DNA of 6,922 bases from JBBKXP01 sp038323615. GTDB lineage: Bacteria > Pseudomonadota > Alphaproteobacteria > Rhodobacterales > Rhodobacteraceae. Positions 1 to 5,842 of this stretch are shown piece by piece (positions within the stretch are counted from its first letter, which is position 1; each line of letters starts with the position of its first letter). The DNA is taken from positions 1-6,922 of the forward strand of contig JBBQHC010000143.1 in NCBI GenBank assembly GCA_038323615.1. Reading direction: 5' to 3'. A program made the position numbers and the translations under genes. The notes under the pieces are model-generated. The model was not told the DNA's origin and did not search any database. It worked only from the letters and a program-made list of their open reading frames with translations.

Positions 1-1422
1 GCGGCGGGTTACATCCTGAACGCACTGTTCGCGATCCCGACCGCCGAAAGCCAGACCGTTCTGGACTGGATCGCCGCCAACGGAGCGCAATTCACCGCCA
101 ATAGTCAGGCCGTCGTCGACTACATGGCCGCCAACGCAGGCACCACCGCGCCCGATGCCATCGCTGCTGTTTCCTCGGCGGCTGCGGTCGATGCGCTGAC
201 CCCGGCAGTCCGCGTCTGGGAGGCCCTAGCCCTGACAATTCCGGGCCTCGGCACCCTGCACTTCAACGCGACCTTTGTGATCGGCGCGGTCCTGATGCTG
301 ATCATCTTTGCGATCCAGCATCGCGGCATCGCTTCGACCGCCGCTGCGCAAAAGGTGCTGGCGGTGATCGTGCTGGTGCCACTGTTCCTGGTCGGAATCG
401 TGCCGATCCTGACCGGCTCCATCGACTATATGAACGTCACCGACATTGTGCCGCCGTCCTCCGCCTACGCCGGTGATACCGGATCGTGGGATGTCGGCGG
501 CTGGACGCTGTTTCTTGGGGCGCTGTATATTGCCGCATGGTCGACCTACGGATTTGAAACCGCCGTCTGCTATACTGCCGAACTGAAAAACCCGGCGCGC
601 GACACCTTCAAGGCGATCTTCTTTTCCGGCCTGCTTTGCGCCGTCTTTTTCATCCTGATCCCGTTCTCATTTCAGGGCGTGTTTGGTGCGGCGGGGATGC
701 TGGAACCGGGGATCGTCGATGGCACCGGCATCGCCGCTGCCCTTGGGTCGATGGTCAGTTCGTCCAACGTCATCACCCAGTTGTTCGTGATTCTGATGAT
801 CATGGCGTTGTTCCTTGCGATCATGACCGCGATGGCCGGTTCGTCGCGCACGCTGTATCAGGGGTCGCGCGATGGCTGGCTGCCCAAGTATCTGAGCCAC
901 GTCAACCATAACGGCGCGCCGACCAACGCAATGTGGACCGATCTGGTATTCAACCTGTTCCTGCTGGCGCTGGCGTCCGATGCGGGCGGATATTTCTACG
1001 TTCTGGCGATTTCGAACGTCGGCTATCTGACCTTCAACTTCCTCAACCTCAATGCCGGCTGGATCCACCGGATCGACTCGGGCCATATCCATCGTCCGTG
1101 GAAGGCGCCGACATCGCTGATCGGCTTCAACACGCTGTTGGCCTTTGTCAACGCGCTGCTGCTGGGTGCCGGGGCCAAGGTCTGGGGCTATTCCGGGGCA
1201 TTGTGGGCGGGCATCTTCTTTGCCGCGCTGATCATCCCGGTGTTCTGGTTCCGCCACTATGTGCAGGACGGCGGCAAATTCCCGCCCGAGGCGCTTGAGG
1301 ATCTGGGCCTGTCGAACGGCGATCTGGGCGAACGCAAGGCCGGAATGCTGCCTTATCTGGCGCTGGCGCTGGGTGCGGCAATCGTTCTGTGGGCCAACTG
1401 GTTCTTTGTTCTGCCGGTCTGA
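1..1422 (+). CDS. APC-family amino acid/amine permease, 5' end missing
   Basis: The frame is open from base 1 to the TGA at 1420-1422, so 473 residues are present and the N-terminus lies outside the window. The protein is an inner-membrane secondary transporter of the amino acid-polyamine-organocation superfamily. I count about nine strongly hydrophobic segments after fragment residue 90. The stretch around residues 175-205 reads WSTYGFETAV then TAELKNPARD, the typical APC pattern of a broken helix with a conserved Glu followed by a loop with Lys-Asn-Pro and Arg-Asp. The first 14 or so residues look like the end of a helix. They are followed by about 75 mostly Ala-rich, non-membrane residues, probably an extracytoplasmic loop. 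The gene lies 84 bases before tmm on the same strand, which suggests uptake of a methylated amine or a related amino compound, but the substrate cannot be read from the sequence. An ordinary amino acid substrate is equally possible. Confidence 0.88.
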   Translation, partial: AAGYILNALFAIPTAESQTVLDWIAANGAQFTANSQAVVDYMAANAGTTAPDAIAAVSSAAAVDALTPAVRVWEALALTIPGLGTLHFNATFVIGAVLMLIIFAIQHRGIASTAAAQKVLAVIVLVPLFLVGIVPILTGSIDYMNVTDIVPPSSAYAGDTGSWDVGGWTLFLGALYIAAWSTYGFETAVCYTAELKNPARDTFKAIFFSGLLCAVFFILIPFSFQGVFGAAGMLEPGIVDGTGIAAALGSMVSSSNVITQLFVILMIMALFLAIMTAMAGSSRTLYQGSRDGWLPKYLSHVNHNGAPTNAMWTDLVFNLFLLALASDAGGYFYVLAISNVGYLTFNFLNLNAGWIHRIDSGHIHRPWKAPTSLIGFNTLLAFVNALLLGAGAKVWGYSGALWAGIFFAALIIPVFWFRHYVQDGGKFPPEALEDLGLSNGDLGERKAGMLPYLALALGAAIVLWANWFFVLPV

Positions 1423-1440
1423 ACTGACAACAAATCAATC

Positions 1441-1475
1441 AACGGGCGGCGCTTTGACGGTGCCGCCCGTTTTCA
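1441..1475 (+). terminator. Hairpin terminator after the permease gene
   Basis: A perfect 10-base-pair stem (1441-1450 with 1462-1471, arm AACGGGCGGC) encloses an 11-base loop. The T-run 1470-1473 starts at the base of the stem and is short. This is a plausible Rho-independent terminator or attenuator between the permease and tmm. It implies that tmm is at least partly transcribed on its own, or only by read-through. The loop contains TTGACG (1454-1459), a good -35 match, but I find no good -10 at 16-18 bases after it. Confidence 0.65.
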
Positions 1476-1494
1476 AATTCAAACCACGACACGC

Positions 1495-1500
1495 GGGAGA
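1495..1500 (+). promoter_or_regulatory. Ribosome binding site of tmm
   Basis: GGGAGA lies six bases before the ATG at 1507. It supports this start, and the residues that follow match the usual Tmm N-terminus. Confidence 0.7.
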
Positions 1501-1506
1501 ACTGAG

Positions 1507-2862
1507 ATGAAAAAACGCATCGCCGTCATTGGCGCCGGCCCCTCGGGGTTGGCACAGCTTCGGGCCTTTCAATCACTGGCAGATCAGGGGGTAGAGATCC
1601 CGAAAATCGTCTGCTTTGAAAAGCAATCGAACTGGGGCGGGTTGTGGAATTATACTTGGCGCACCGGACTGGATGAACACGGCGAGCCGGTGCATTGTTC
1701 GATGTATCGCTACCTCTGGTCGAACGGCCCCAAAGAAGGTCTGGAATTCGCCGACTATGCGTTCGAGGAACATTTCGGCAAACAGATCGCGTCCTATCCG
1801 CCGCGCGCGGTCCTGTTCGACTACATCGAAGGCCGGGTCGAAAAGGCCGGCGTGCGCGACTGGATCCGGTTCTGCACGACCACCCGCATGGTTCGCTATA
1901 ATGCCTATACCGAAAATTTCACCGTCACCGTCCATGACCTGAAAAACGACCGCATGTATGACGAGGATTTCGACAACGTCATCGTCGCCTCGGGCCACTT
2001 TTCGGTGCCGAACGTGCCCGAATACCCCGGTTTCGACATCTTCAACGGCCGCGTCCTGCACGCCCACGATTTCCGCAATGCCCGCGAATTCGCCGACAAG
2101 GATCTGCTCCTGCTCGGTACCTCATATTCCGCCGAAGACATCGGGTCGCAGTGCTGGAAATACGGTGCCAAATCGATCACCGTCGCGCACCGCACCGCGC
2201 CGATGGGGTTCGATTGGCCGGACAACTGGAAAGAGGTTCCCAAACTCGACCATATGGACGAAAATACCGCCTATTTCATCGACGGCACCTCGCAAAAGGT
2301 CGATGCGGTGATCCTTTGCACCGGCTACAAGCACAACTTTCCATTCTTGCCTGACGATCTGCGCCTGAAAACCGCCAACCGGCTGGCCACGGCGGACCTT
2401 TATAAAGGCGTCGCCTGGGTCCATAATCCGCGGCTGTTTTTCCTTGGAATGCAGGACCAATGGTTCACCTTCAATATGTTCGACGCACAGGCTTGGTGGG
2501 TGCGCGACGCAATCATGGGCAAGATCGCAATTCCCGCTGACATCGCGACCCTGCAAAAAGACGTGGCCGATCGGGTTGCCGCCGAAGACAAAGGCGCCGA
2601 TTCGCATGACGCGATCGACTATCAGGGCGCCTACGTCAAGGAACTGATCGCCGAAACCGACTATCCCAGCTTTGATGTCGATGGGGCCTGCGCCGCTTTT
2701 CACGAATGGAAGCATCACAAGCAGGACAACATCATGGGGTTCCGCAACCAGCAGTATCGGTCGGTCATCACCGGCACCATGGCCCCGATCCATCACACGC
2801 CATGGAAGGACGCGCTGGACGATTCAATGGCGTCGTATCTTGAAAGCGCGACACAGCCCTGA
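1507..2862 (+). CDS. tmm: Trimethylamine monooxygenase (flavin-containing monooxygenase)
   Basis: A cytoplasmic FAD- and NADPH-dependent enzyme that oxidises trimethylamine to trimethylamine N-oxide, the first step in marine use of trimethylamine for energy and nitrogen. It has 451 residues, normal for bacterial Tmm. The FAD-binding GxGxxG is at residues 9-14 (GAGPSG). The FMO signature FxGxxxHxxxF is at 179-189 (FNGRVLHAHDF). The second dinucleotide site is LLGTSYSAED at 202-211. Its Tyr207 matches the active-site Tyr207 described for the Roseovarius nubinhibens enzyme. The LCTGY motif is at 270-274. From memory, long stretches such as YRYLWSNGPKEGLEFADY and DQWFTFNMFDAQAWWVRDA are nearly identical to roseobacter Tmm. 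The start is the ATG at 1507, with GGGAGA six bases upstream. Related FMOs also oxidise dimethylamine, dimethyl sulfide or indole, so side activities are possible. The downstream TMAO demethylase and TMAO transporter genes are not in this window. Confidence 0.95.
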   Translation: MKKRIAVIGAGPSGLAQLRAFQSLADQGVEIPKIVCFEKQSNWGGLWNYTWRTGLDEHGEPVHCSMYRYLWSNGPKEGLEFADYAFEEHFGKQIASYPPRAVLFDYIEGRVEKAGVRDWIRFCTTTRMVRYNAYTENFTVTVHDLKNDRMYDEDFDNVIVASGHFSVPNVPEYPGFDIFNGRVLHAHDFRNAREFADKDLLLLGTSYSAEDIGSQCWKYGAKSITVAHRTAPMGFDWPDNWKEVPKLDHMDENTAYFIDGTSQKVDAVILCTGYKHNFPFLPDDLRLKTANRLATADLYKGVAWVHNPRLFFLGMQDQWFTFNMFDAQAWWVRDAIMGKIAIPADIATLQKDVADRVAAEDKGADSHDAIDYQGAYVKELIAETDYPSFDVDGACAAFHEWKHHKQDNIMGFRNQQYRSVITGTMAPIHHTPWKDALDDSMASYLESATQP

Positions 2863-2991
2863 GGGTTCTGGCCTACGGCCCCGCCGCCGAAACCGAAAGG
2901 TCGCGGTAAAGATAGCCCGCAAGGCGGGCGCACGGCTACGACGCACAACACGTGAGTGCGCGTCGCGGCCGTGCCACCCGGATCGTTGGTA
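2863..2991. other. Convergent gap with two hairpins
   Basis: This gap separates two genes that point at each other. Hairpin one is GCCCGC at 2915-2920 and GCGGGC at 2924-2929, with a three-base loop. Hairpin two has outer arms GCACGGC (2930-2936) and GCCGTGC (2968-2974). Its inner stem pairs 2939-2946 with 2956-2965 with a two-base bulge, and the loop carries the palindrome CACGTG (2949-2954). Neither hairpin has a T-run, although on the minus strand hairpin one is followed by TATCTTT. The likely role is blocking or terminating transcription from both sides. No open reading frame in the gap looks like a gene. Confidence 0.5.
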
Positions 2992-3669
2992 TTACGCGAG
3001 CAAGGCGAGGATTTCTTTCGCGGCCCCCGCCGAGGACGCCGGGTTCTGACCCGTCACCAGCTTGCCATCGCGGAGCACAAAATCGGCCCAGTCAGCGCCC
3101 TTTTCATAGAGGCCGCCGTTGGCCTTCAACATGTCCTCGACCAAAAAGGGGACGACATTTGTCAGACCGGCGGCGTCTTCTTCCGTGTTGGTAAAGCCGG
3201 TGACACGGCGCCCCGAAACCAGCGGCTTGCCATCTGCGCCCAGGGTATGACGGAACACCGCCGGAGCGTGACAGACGGCGCCGACAGGGCGATCCGCCGC
3301 CGCAAAGGCCTCGATCAGGCGTTTGCTGTCAGCATCTTCGGCTAGATCCCACAGCGGGCCGTGACCGCCCGGATAGAAAATGGCGTCAAAGCCGCTTTCC
3401 GTCATGTCCGAAAGCTTGAGCGTTGTCGCAAGGTGCTTTTGCGCATCAGCATCAGCCTTGAACCGTCGCGTGTCGTCGGTCTGCGCGCCCTCGTCATCAC
3501 TGGACGGGTCGATAGGCGGCTGGCCACCCTTTGGCGAGGCAAGGGTGATTTCCGCGCCTGCATCCTTGAAGATATAATAGGGGGCCGCGAACTCCTCCAG
3601 CCAAAAGCCGGTTTTCTTGCCCGTGTCGCCCATTTGATCGTGCGATGTCAGAACCATAAGAATTTTCAT
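2992..3669 (-). CDS. DJ-1/PfpI superfamily protein, Hsp31/glyoxalase III-like
   Basis: A 225-residue cytoplasmic protein of the class I glutamine amidotransferase-like fold. The nucleophile elbow is AVCHAP, with Cys133 followed by His134. The segment YPGGHG is at residues 99-104. An upstream acidic pair Glu25-Glu26 lies in KTGFWLEEFAAPYY, where Hsp31-type proteins carry the Glu that completes the Cys-His-Glu site. The C-terminal TGQNPAS (206-212) matches the TGxNPAS end of yeast Hsp31. Members of this branch turn methylglyoxal into lactate without glutathione (glyoxalase III) and have been proposed as protein or DNA deglycases or chaperones. I infer glyoxalase III or a related carbonyl-defence role. 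It is the last gene of the regulator-curA-DJ-1 block and starts 11 bases after the curA stop, so the two are almost certainly co-transcribed. The ATG at 3669 is preferred over a TTG at 3684 because of its ribosome site and N-terminus. Confidence 0.9.
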   Translation of the reverse strand: MKILMVLTSHDQMGDTGKKTGFWLEEFAAPYYIFKDAGAEITLASPKGGQPPIDPSSDDEGAQTDDTRRFKADADAQKHLATTLKLSDMTESGFDAIFYPGGHGPLWDLAEDADSKRLIEAFAAADRPVGAVCHAPAVFRHTLGADGKPLVSGRRVTGFTNTEEDAAGLTNVVPFLVEDMLKANGGLYEKGADWADFVLRDGKLVTGQNPASSAGAAKEILALLA

Positions 3670-3676
3670 GTTGTAG

Positions 3677-3681
3677 CCTTT
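3677..3681 (-). promoter_or_regulatory. Ribosome binding site of the DJ-1-like gene
   Basis: On the minus strand AAAGG sits seven bases before the ATG at 3669 and overlaps the last base of the curA stop codon (3683-3681). This fixes the start as MKILMVLTS and points to translational coupling with curA. Confidence 0.7.
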
Positions 3682-4715
3682 CAATTATGGCTTACGCGAA
3701 TGACGCGCTTGCCAAAGTTTTCGCCCTTCAAAAGCCCGATAAAGGCCTCCGGAGCGGTTTCCAAACCGTCGATGATCTCTTCGCGGTATTTGATTTTGCC
3801 GGCGCGAATCCACGCCGCCATTTCCTTGGCAAATTCGGGGTAGAGATGACCGAAATCGTCAAAAATGATAAAGCCCTGCACTTTGATCTTTTTCCGCAGA
3901 ATCTGACCCATCAACCAGTTCATCCGATCCGGCCCGCTGGGAAGTTCGGTCGCGTTATATTGCGAGACCAGCCCGCAAACGGGCATCCGTGCATTGGGGT
4001 TAAGCAGGGGAATGACCGCGTCCAGCACCTTGCCGCCGACATTCTCGAAATAGACATCGATGCCGGCGGGGGCAGCTTTGGCCAGCTGTTCGGCAAAGTC
4101 GTCTGCCTTGTGATCAAGGCAGGCGTCAAAGCCCAATTCGTCCACGGCATATTTGCATTTTTCCGAACCGCCCGCGACGCCAACAACGCGGCATCCCAAG
4201 ATCTTGCCAATTTGCCCGACAGTTGCCCCCACGGGGCCGGTCGCCGCAGCAACGACGATGGTTTCGCCCGGCTTGGGCGCACCGATCTGTTTCAGGCCCG
4301 CCCATGCGGTAAATCCGGGCATTCCAAGAATTCCCAGCGCCCAGGACGGATGATCGGGCGATTGGCCAAGGTTGGTTACGCCCGCGCCGTCAGACACGGC
4401 ATAGTCCTGCCAGCCGTTAAAGCCGAGAACCCAGTCACCTGCGGCAAATCCGTTGATATTCGAGGTGACGACCCGTGCGACGGTGCCACCAGTCATCACG
4501 CCACCAACCTCAACCGGTGCAGCATAAGAGGGCGCATCGCTCATCCGGCCGCGCATATAGGGATCAAGCGAGAGGTAGACCGTGCGAAGCAACATTTGAT
4601 TTGCGCCCACGGTCGGCAGCGCGGTTTCGGTCAGGTTCAGCGTGTCTTTGGTCGGTTCGCCTTTCGGGCGTTTCGCCAGAACAAGTTGGCGATTGGTCGT
4701 TTTTGTCTGCAGCAT
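3681..4715 (-). CDS. curA: NADPH-dependent alkenal/enone reductase, CurA (YncB) type MDR
   Basis: A 344-residue zinc-independent medium-chain reductase of the leukotriene B4 12-hydroxydehydrogenase branch, the length of E. coli CurA. It reduces the C=C bond of alpha,beta-unsaturated ketones and aldehydes with NADPH; CurA itself reduces curcumin and simple enones. The sequence shows RTVYLSLDPYMRGRMSD near residues 44-60 and the cofactor motif AAATGPVGATVGQIG (156-170). GGSEK follows, with Lys187 where the family holds the 2'-phosphate of NADPH. YFENVGGKV is at 222-230 and NFGKRVIRV at 333-341. From memory these blocks agree almost word for word with E. coli CurA. The metal-binding Cys residues of zinc alcohol dehydrogenases are absent. 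The start ATG at 4715 has AAGGA seven bases upstream. The gene lies 137 bases downstream of the NemR-like gene and has its own strong promoter with an operator match. Confidence 0.93.
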   Translation of the reverse strand: MLQTKTTNRQLVLAKRPKGEPTKDTLNLTETALPTVGANQMLLRTVYLSLDPYMRGRMSDAPSYAAPVEVGGVMTGGTVARVVTSNINGFAAGDWVLGFNGWQDYAVSDGAGVTNLGQSPDHPSWALGILGMPGFTAWAGLKQIGAPKPGETIVVAAATGPVGATVGQIGKILGCRVVGVAGGSEKCKYAVDELGFDACLDHKADDFAEQLAKAAPAGIDVYFENVGGKVLDAVIPLLNPNARMPVCGLVSQYNATELPSGPDRMNWLMGQILRKKIKVQGFIIFDDFGHLYPEFAKEMAAWIRAGKIKYREEIIDGLETAPEAFIGLLKGENFGKRVIRVSHN

Positions 4716-4783
4716 TCAGAGTTCCTTTTGGATGCGCGGCGTTTGAAATCCGGCGCGCTGTTCCGGGTTTTGTGGCTTGGGTT

Positions 4784-4801
4784 TCACGAGGGTAATCGTG
4801 A
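4784..4801 (-). repeat. Inverted repeat in the curA leader
   Basis: TCACGA (4784-4789) and TCGTGA (4796-4801) are perfect 6-base arms around a 6-base spacer. They begin a few bases after the predicted curA transcription start. A second, partly competing pairing joins TTTCAC (4782-4787) with GTGAAA (4809-4814). It could be an operator for some protein, a leader hairpin, or chance. Confidence 0.35.
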
Positions 4802-4813
4802 GGTGCTTGTGAA

Positions 4814-4842
4814 ATTAAACCGGTCGGCTAGGCCCCGGTCAA
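4814..4842 (-). promoter_or_regulatory. curA promoter (sigma-70 type)
   Basis: On the minus strand, -35 TTGACC (4842-4837) and -10 TTTAAT (4819-4814) are separated by exactly 17 bases, each five of six to consensus. The start of transcription would be near 4807, giving a leader of about 90 bases. A T6 run lies just upstream of the -35. The promoter sits entirely in the gap after the regulator's stop, so curA and the DJ-1-like gene can be expressed independently of nemR. Confidence 0.7.
4816..4830. promoter_or_regulatory. Putative NemR-type operator over the curA promoter
   Basis: TAAACCGGTCGGCTA matches the site in front of the regulator gene (5464-5478) at 12 of 15 bases. Extending to 18 bases gives 14 matches. 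It covers the spacer and four bases of the -10 box, in the same register as the other copy. Its own dyad symmetry is weaker than that of the nemR copy. Binding here would block RNA polymerase. Confidence 0.6.
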
Positions 4843-4852
4843 AAAAGTCAGA

Positions 4853-5443
4853 TTATGCCCGAGGGAGAGCGTCCGCCGTCGCTTTCATGGCGGCCTTGAG
4901 AGGCCCGTCATCCCGCGACAACCCCGCAATCAGACTGGCCCCCAGCCACTGGTGGTAAAGCGACTGCGCCACACCATCCGGGTCTGGGATCGGGGCAATC
5001 GAACCTTCGGCAACGCCTTCCTTCAAAGTTTCCGCCAATCTGGCGACGATATCGCTAACCCCGTTCTGCAAGATCCTGCTCATGCCAGCCGACAGATCTG
5101 CCACCTCGGCTGACAGCTTTACCACAAGGCAGCGATCCTGAAGTGCCGGTCCGGTCTGTTTCTTGAACCAGCCCTCGAAATAACTGAGAAGTCGTTCGCG
5201 GGCGTTCAGCTTTGGATCAAGTAGCGTGTCGCCAAGGTTCTTGCGATACTGCACCACAAAATCCTCAAGCAAGGCGCAGCCATAGGCCTCTTTCGACGCG
5301 AAGTAGTGATAGAACGATCCTTTGGGCACATCTGCTGCTTTCAGCAGTTCATTAAGCCCAACTCCGGCATACCCCTGCCGCGCCGTCAGGCTGCGCCCGA
5401 CTTCCAGAATGTGGCTCCGTGTATCTTTGGTCTGCGTGTTCAT
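4853..5443 (-). CDS. nemR: TetR-family electrophile-sensing repressor, NemR-like
   Basis: A 196-residue DNA-binding repressor. The N-terminal helix-turn-helix spans roughly residues 10-55 and contains GVGLNELLKAADVPKGSFYHYFASKEA (28-53), nearly the same as in E. coli NemR. The ligand domain carries CLVVKLSAEV at 105-114 and LYHQWLGAS at 162-170, again aligning with NemR. In E. coli NemR the switch is Cys106, which can bond to Lys175 on oxidation by hypochlorite or react with quinones and methylglyoxal. Here Cys105 is the matching cysteine, but the lysine position is Gly174. The only other cysteine is Cys56. The ATG at 5443 is chosen because NemR starts there (MN then TxxDTR). The open frame continues 82 codons upstream without family similarity. 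No ribosome site is visible. The gene probably represses itself and the curA-DJ-1 pair. NemR assignment rests on remembered sequence. Confidence 0.9.
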   Translation of the reverse strand: MNTQTKDTRSHILEVGRSLTARQGYAGVGLNELLKAADVPKGSFYHYFASKEAYGCALLEDFVVQYRKNLGDTLLDPKLNARERLLSYFEGWFKKQTGPALQDRCLVVKLSAEVADLSAGMSRILQNGVSDIVARLAETLKEGVAEGSIAPIPDPDGVAQSLYHQWLGASLIAGLSRDDGPLKAAMKATADALPRA

Positions 5444-5461
5444 GGCTATCACATAGGCGGT

Positions 5462-5491
5462 AATAGACCAGTCGTCTAGTGCTTGAGCCAA
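5462..5491 (-). promoter_or_regulatory. Probable nemR promoter
   Basis: On the minus strand, -10 TCTATT (5467-5462) and -35 TTGGCT (5491-5486) lie 18 bases apart, each four of six to consensus, so this is a weaker promoter than that of curA. Transcription would start near 5455, about a dozen bases before the ATG at 5443, leaving almost no leader and no ribosome site. The -10 is placed relative to the operator exactly as in the curA promoter, which supports the call. Confidence 0.45.
5464..5478. promoter_or_regulatory. Putative NemR-type operator in front of nemR
   Basis: TAGACCAGTCGTCTA is an imperfect palindrome with perfect outer arms TAGAC and GTCTA and six of seven pairs matching. It closely resembles the E. 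coli NemR box (TAGACC, four bases, GGTCTA) but is one base shorter. It overlaps the nemR -10 box, fitting autorepression. A near copy lies at 4816-4830. Confidence 0.65.
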
Positions 5492-5492
5492 T

Positions 5493-5508
5493 AAAACCGA
5501 GTGGTCCA
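5493..5508. promoter_or_regulatory. Possible second, weaker NemR box
   Basis: The 16 bases here match nine of the twelve defined positions of the E. coli NemR box, with the core ACC, four bases, GGTC intact. The centre is about 30 bases from that of the site at 5464-5478, close to three helical turns, just upstream of the nemR -35. Low complexity in the AAAA part makes chance a real alternative. Confidence 0.3.
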
Positions 5509-5842
5509 GTTTTGCCAGTCGGCCTTGATCCCCTGCCCGCTGGGCAGCCACAGGGCGAATTCGCGGTGGTGACATAGGGTTGAACGCTTTGAGCGGCATG
5601 CGACGGCGACGCTTTTCCCGTCGATCGGGAACGATCTGAGGTCGCTGGAAAGTGGTCGCGACGGGCAAGATTCCGCCAATCTCCGGCAATCCCGGCGGCG
5701 GCCTGCCGATCCGCGCTGTTTTGGAAAATCATGCTTGGCCACCTTGCCCGGACTGATGCAGACAGAAACCTGCGGTTGCAAATCGCTTGCCGTGGTTGCG
5801 TCAGGCGCAAGCAGTACGGCACGGCGAGAAGGATCGGACCAC
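5509..5842. other. Gap between nemR control region and the glycosyltransferase
   Basis: I see no gene supported by family similarity in these 334 bases. The minus-strand frame of the regulator stays open back to 5689, and the plus-strand frame of the glycosyltransferase stays open back to 5735, but neither extension resembles a known N-terminus. Two small inverted repeats are present: TTCCCG (5615-5620) with CGGGAA (5626-5631), five bases apart, and TTGCG (5796-5800) with CGCAA (5806-5810). No convincing promoter for the glycosyltransferase was found. Confidence 0.4.
5828..5833 (+). promoter_or_regulatory. Ribosome binding site that selects the exoA start
   Basis: GAAGGA lies nine bases before a TTG at 5843, with a second TTG three bases later. 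It is the best ribosome site near the region where the family similarity begins. No upstream ATG in frame has one. Confidence 0.5.

Noticed and set aside
667..1257. 196-codon open frame on the minus strand opposite the permease
   Set aside because: Low-complexity Arg/Gln-rich translation with no family likeness; an antisense shadow of the membrane protein.
1507..3669. Functional pairing of tmm with the DJ-1-like gene, for example removal of toxic aldehydes from methylamine use
   Set aside because: The genes converge, are separated by hairpins, and the DJ-1-like gene clearly belongs to the nemR-curA block. Neighbourhood alone does not support the link.
3667..3684. TTG at 3684 as start of the DJ-1-like gene
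   Set aside because: The ATG at 3669 has a well-placed AAAGG and gives the family-typical MKILMVLTS start.
4841..4853. T6 run on the minus strand just after the nemR stop, considered as a terminator
   Set aside because: No stem of useful length precedes it. It is better explained as sequence just upstream of the curA -35 box.
3687..4958. 423-codon open frame on the plus strand opposite curA
   Set aside because: It is antisense to a gene with clear family identity, has no recognisable domain, and arises from the GC-rich third-position bias of the true gene.
5615..5631. TTCCCG/CGGGAA inverted repeat as a terminator or operator
   Set aside because: No T-run on either strand, no promoter overlap, and a short arm likely to occur by chance in GC-rich DNA.
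5444..5689. 82-codon upstream extension of the NemR-like gene on the minus strand
   Set aside because: The extension is Arg/Pro-rich, unlike any TetR N-terminus, and would include the operator and promoter. The ATG at 5443 gives the NemR-like N-terminus.
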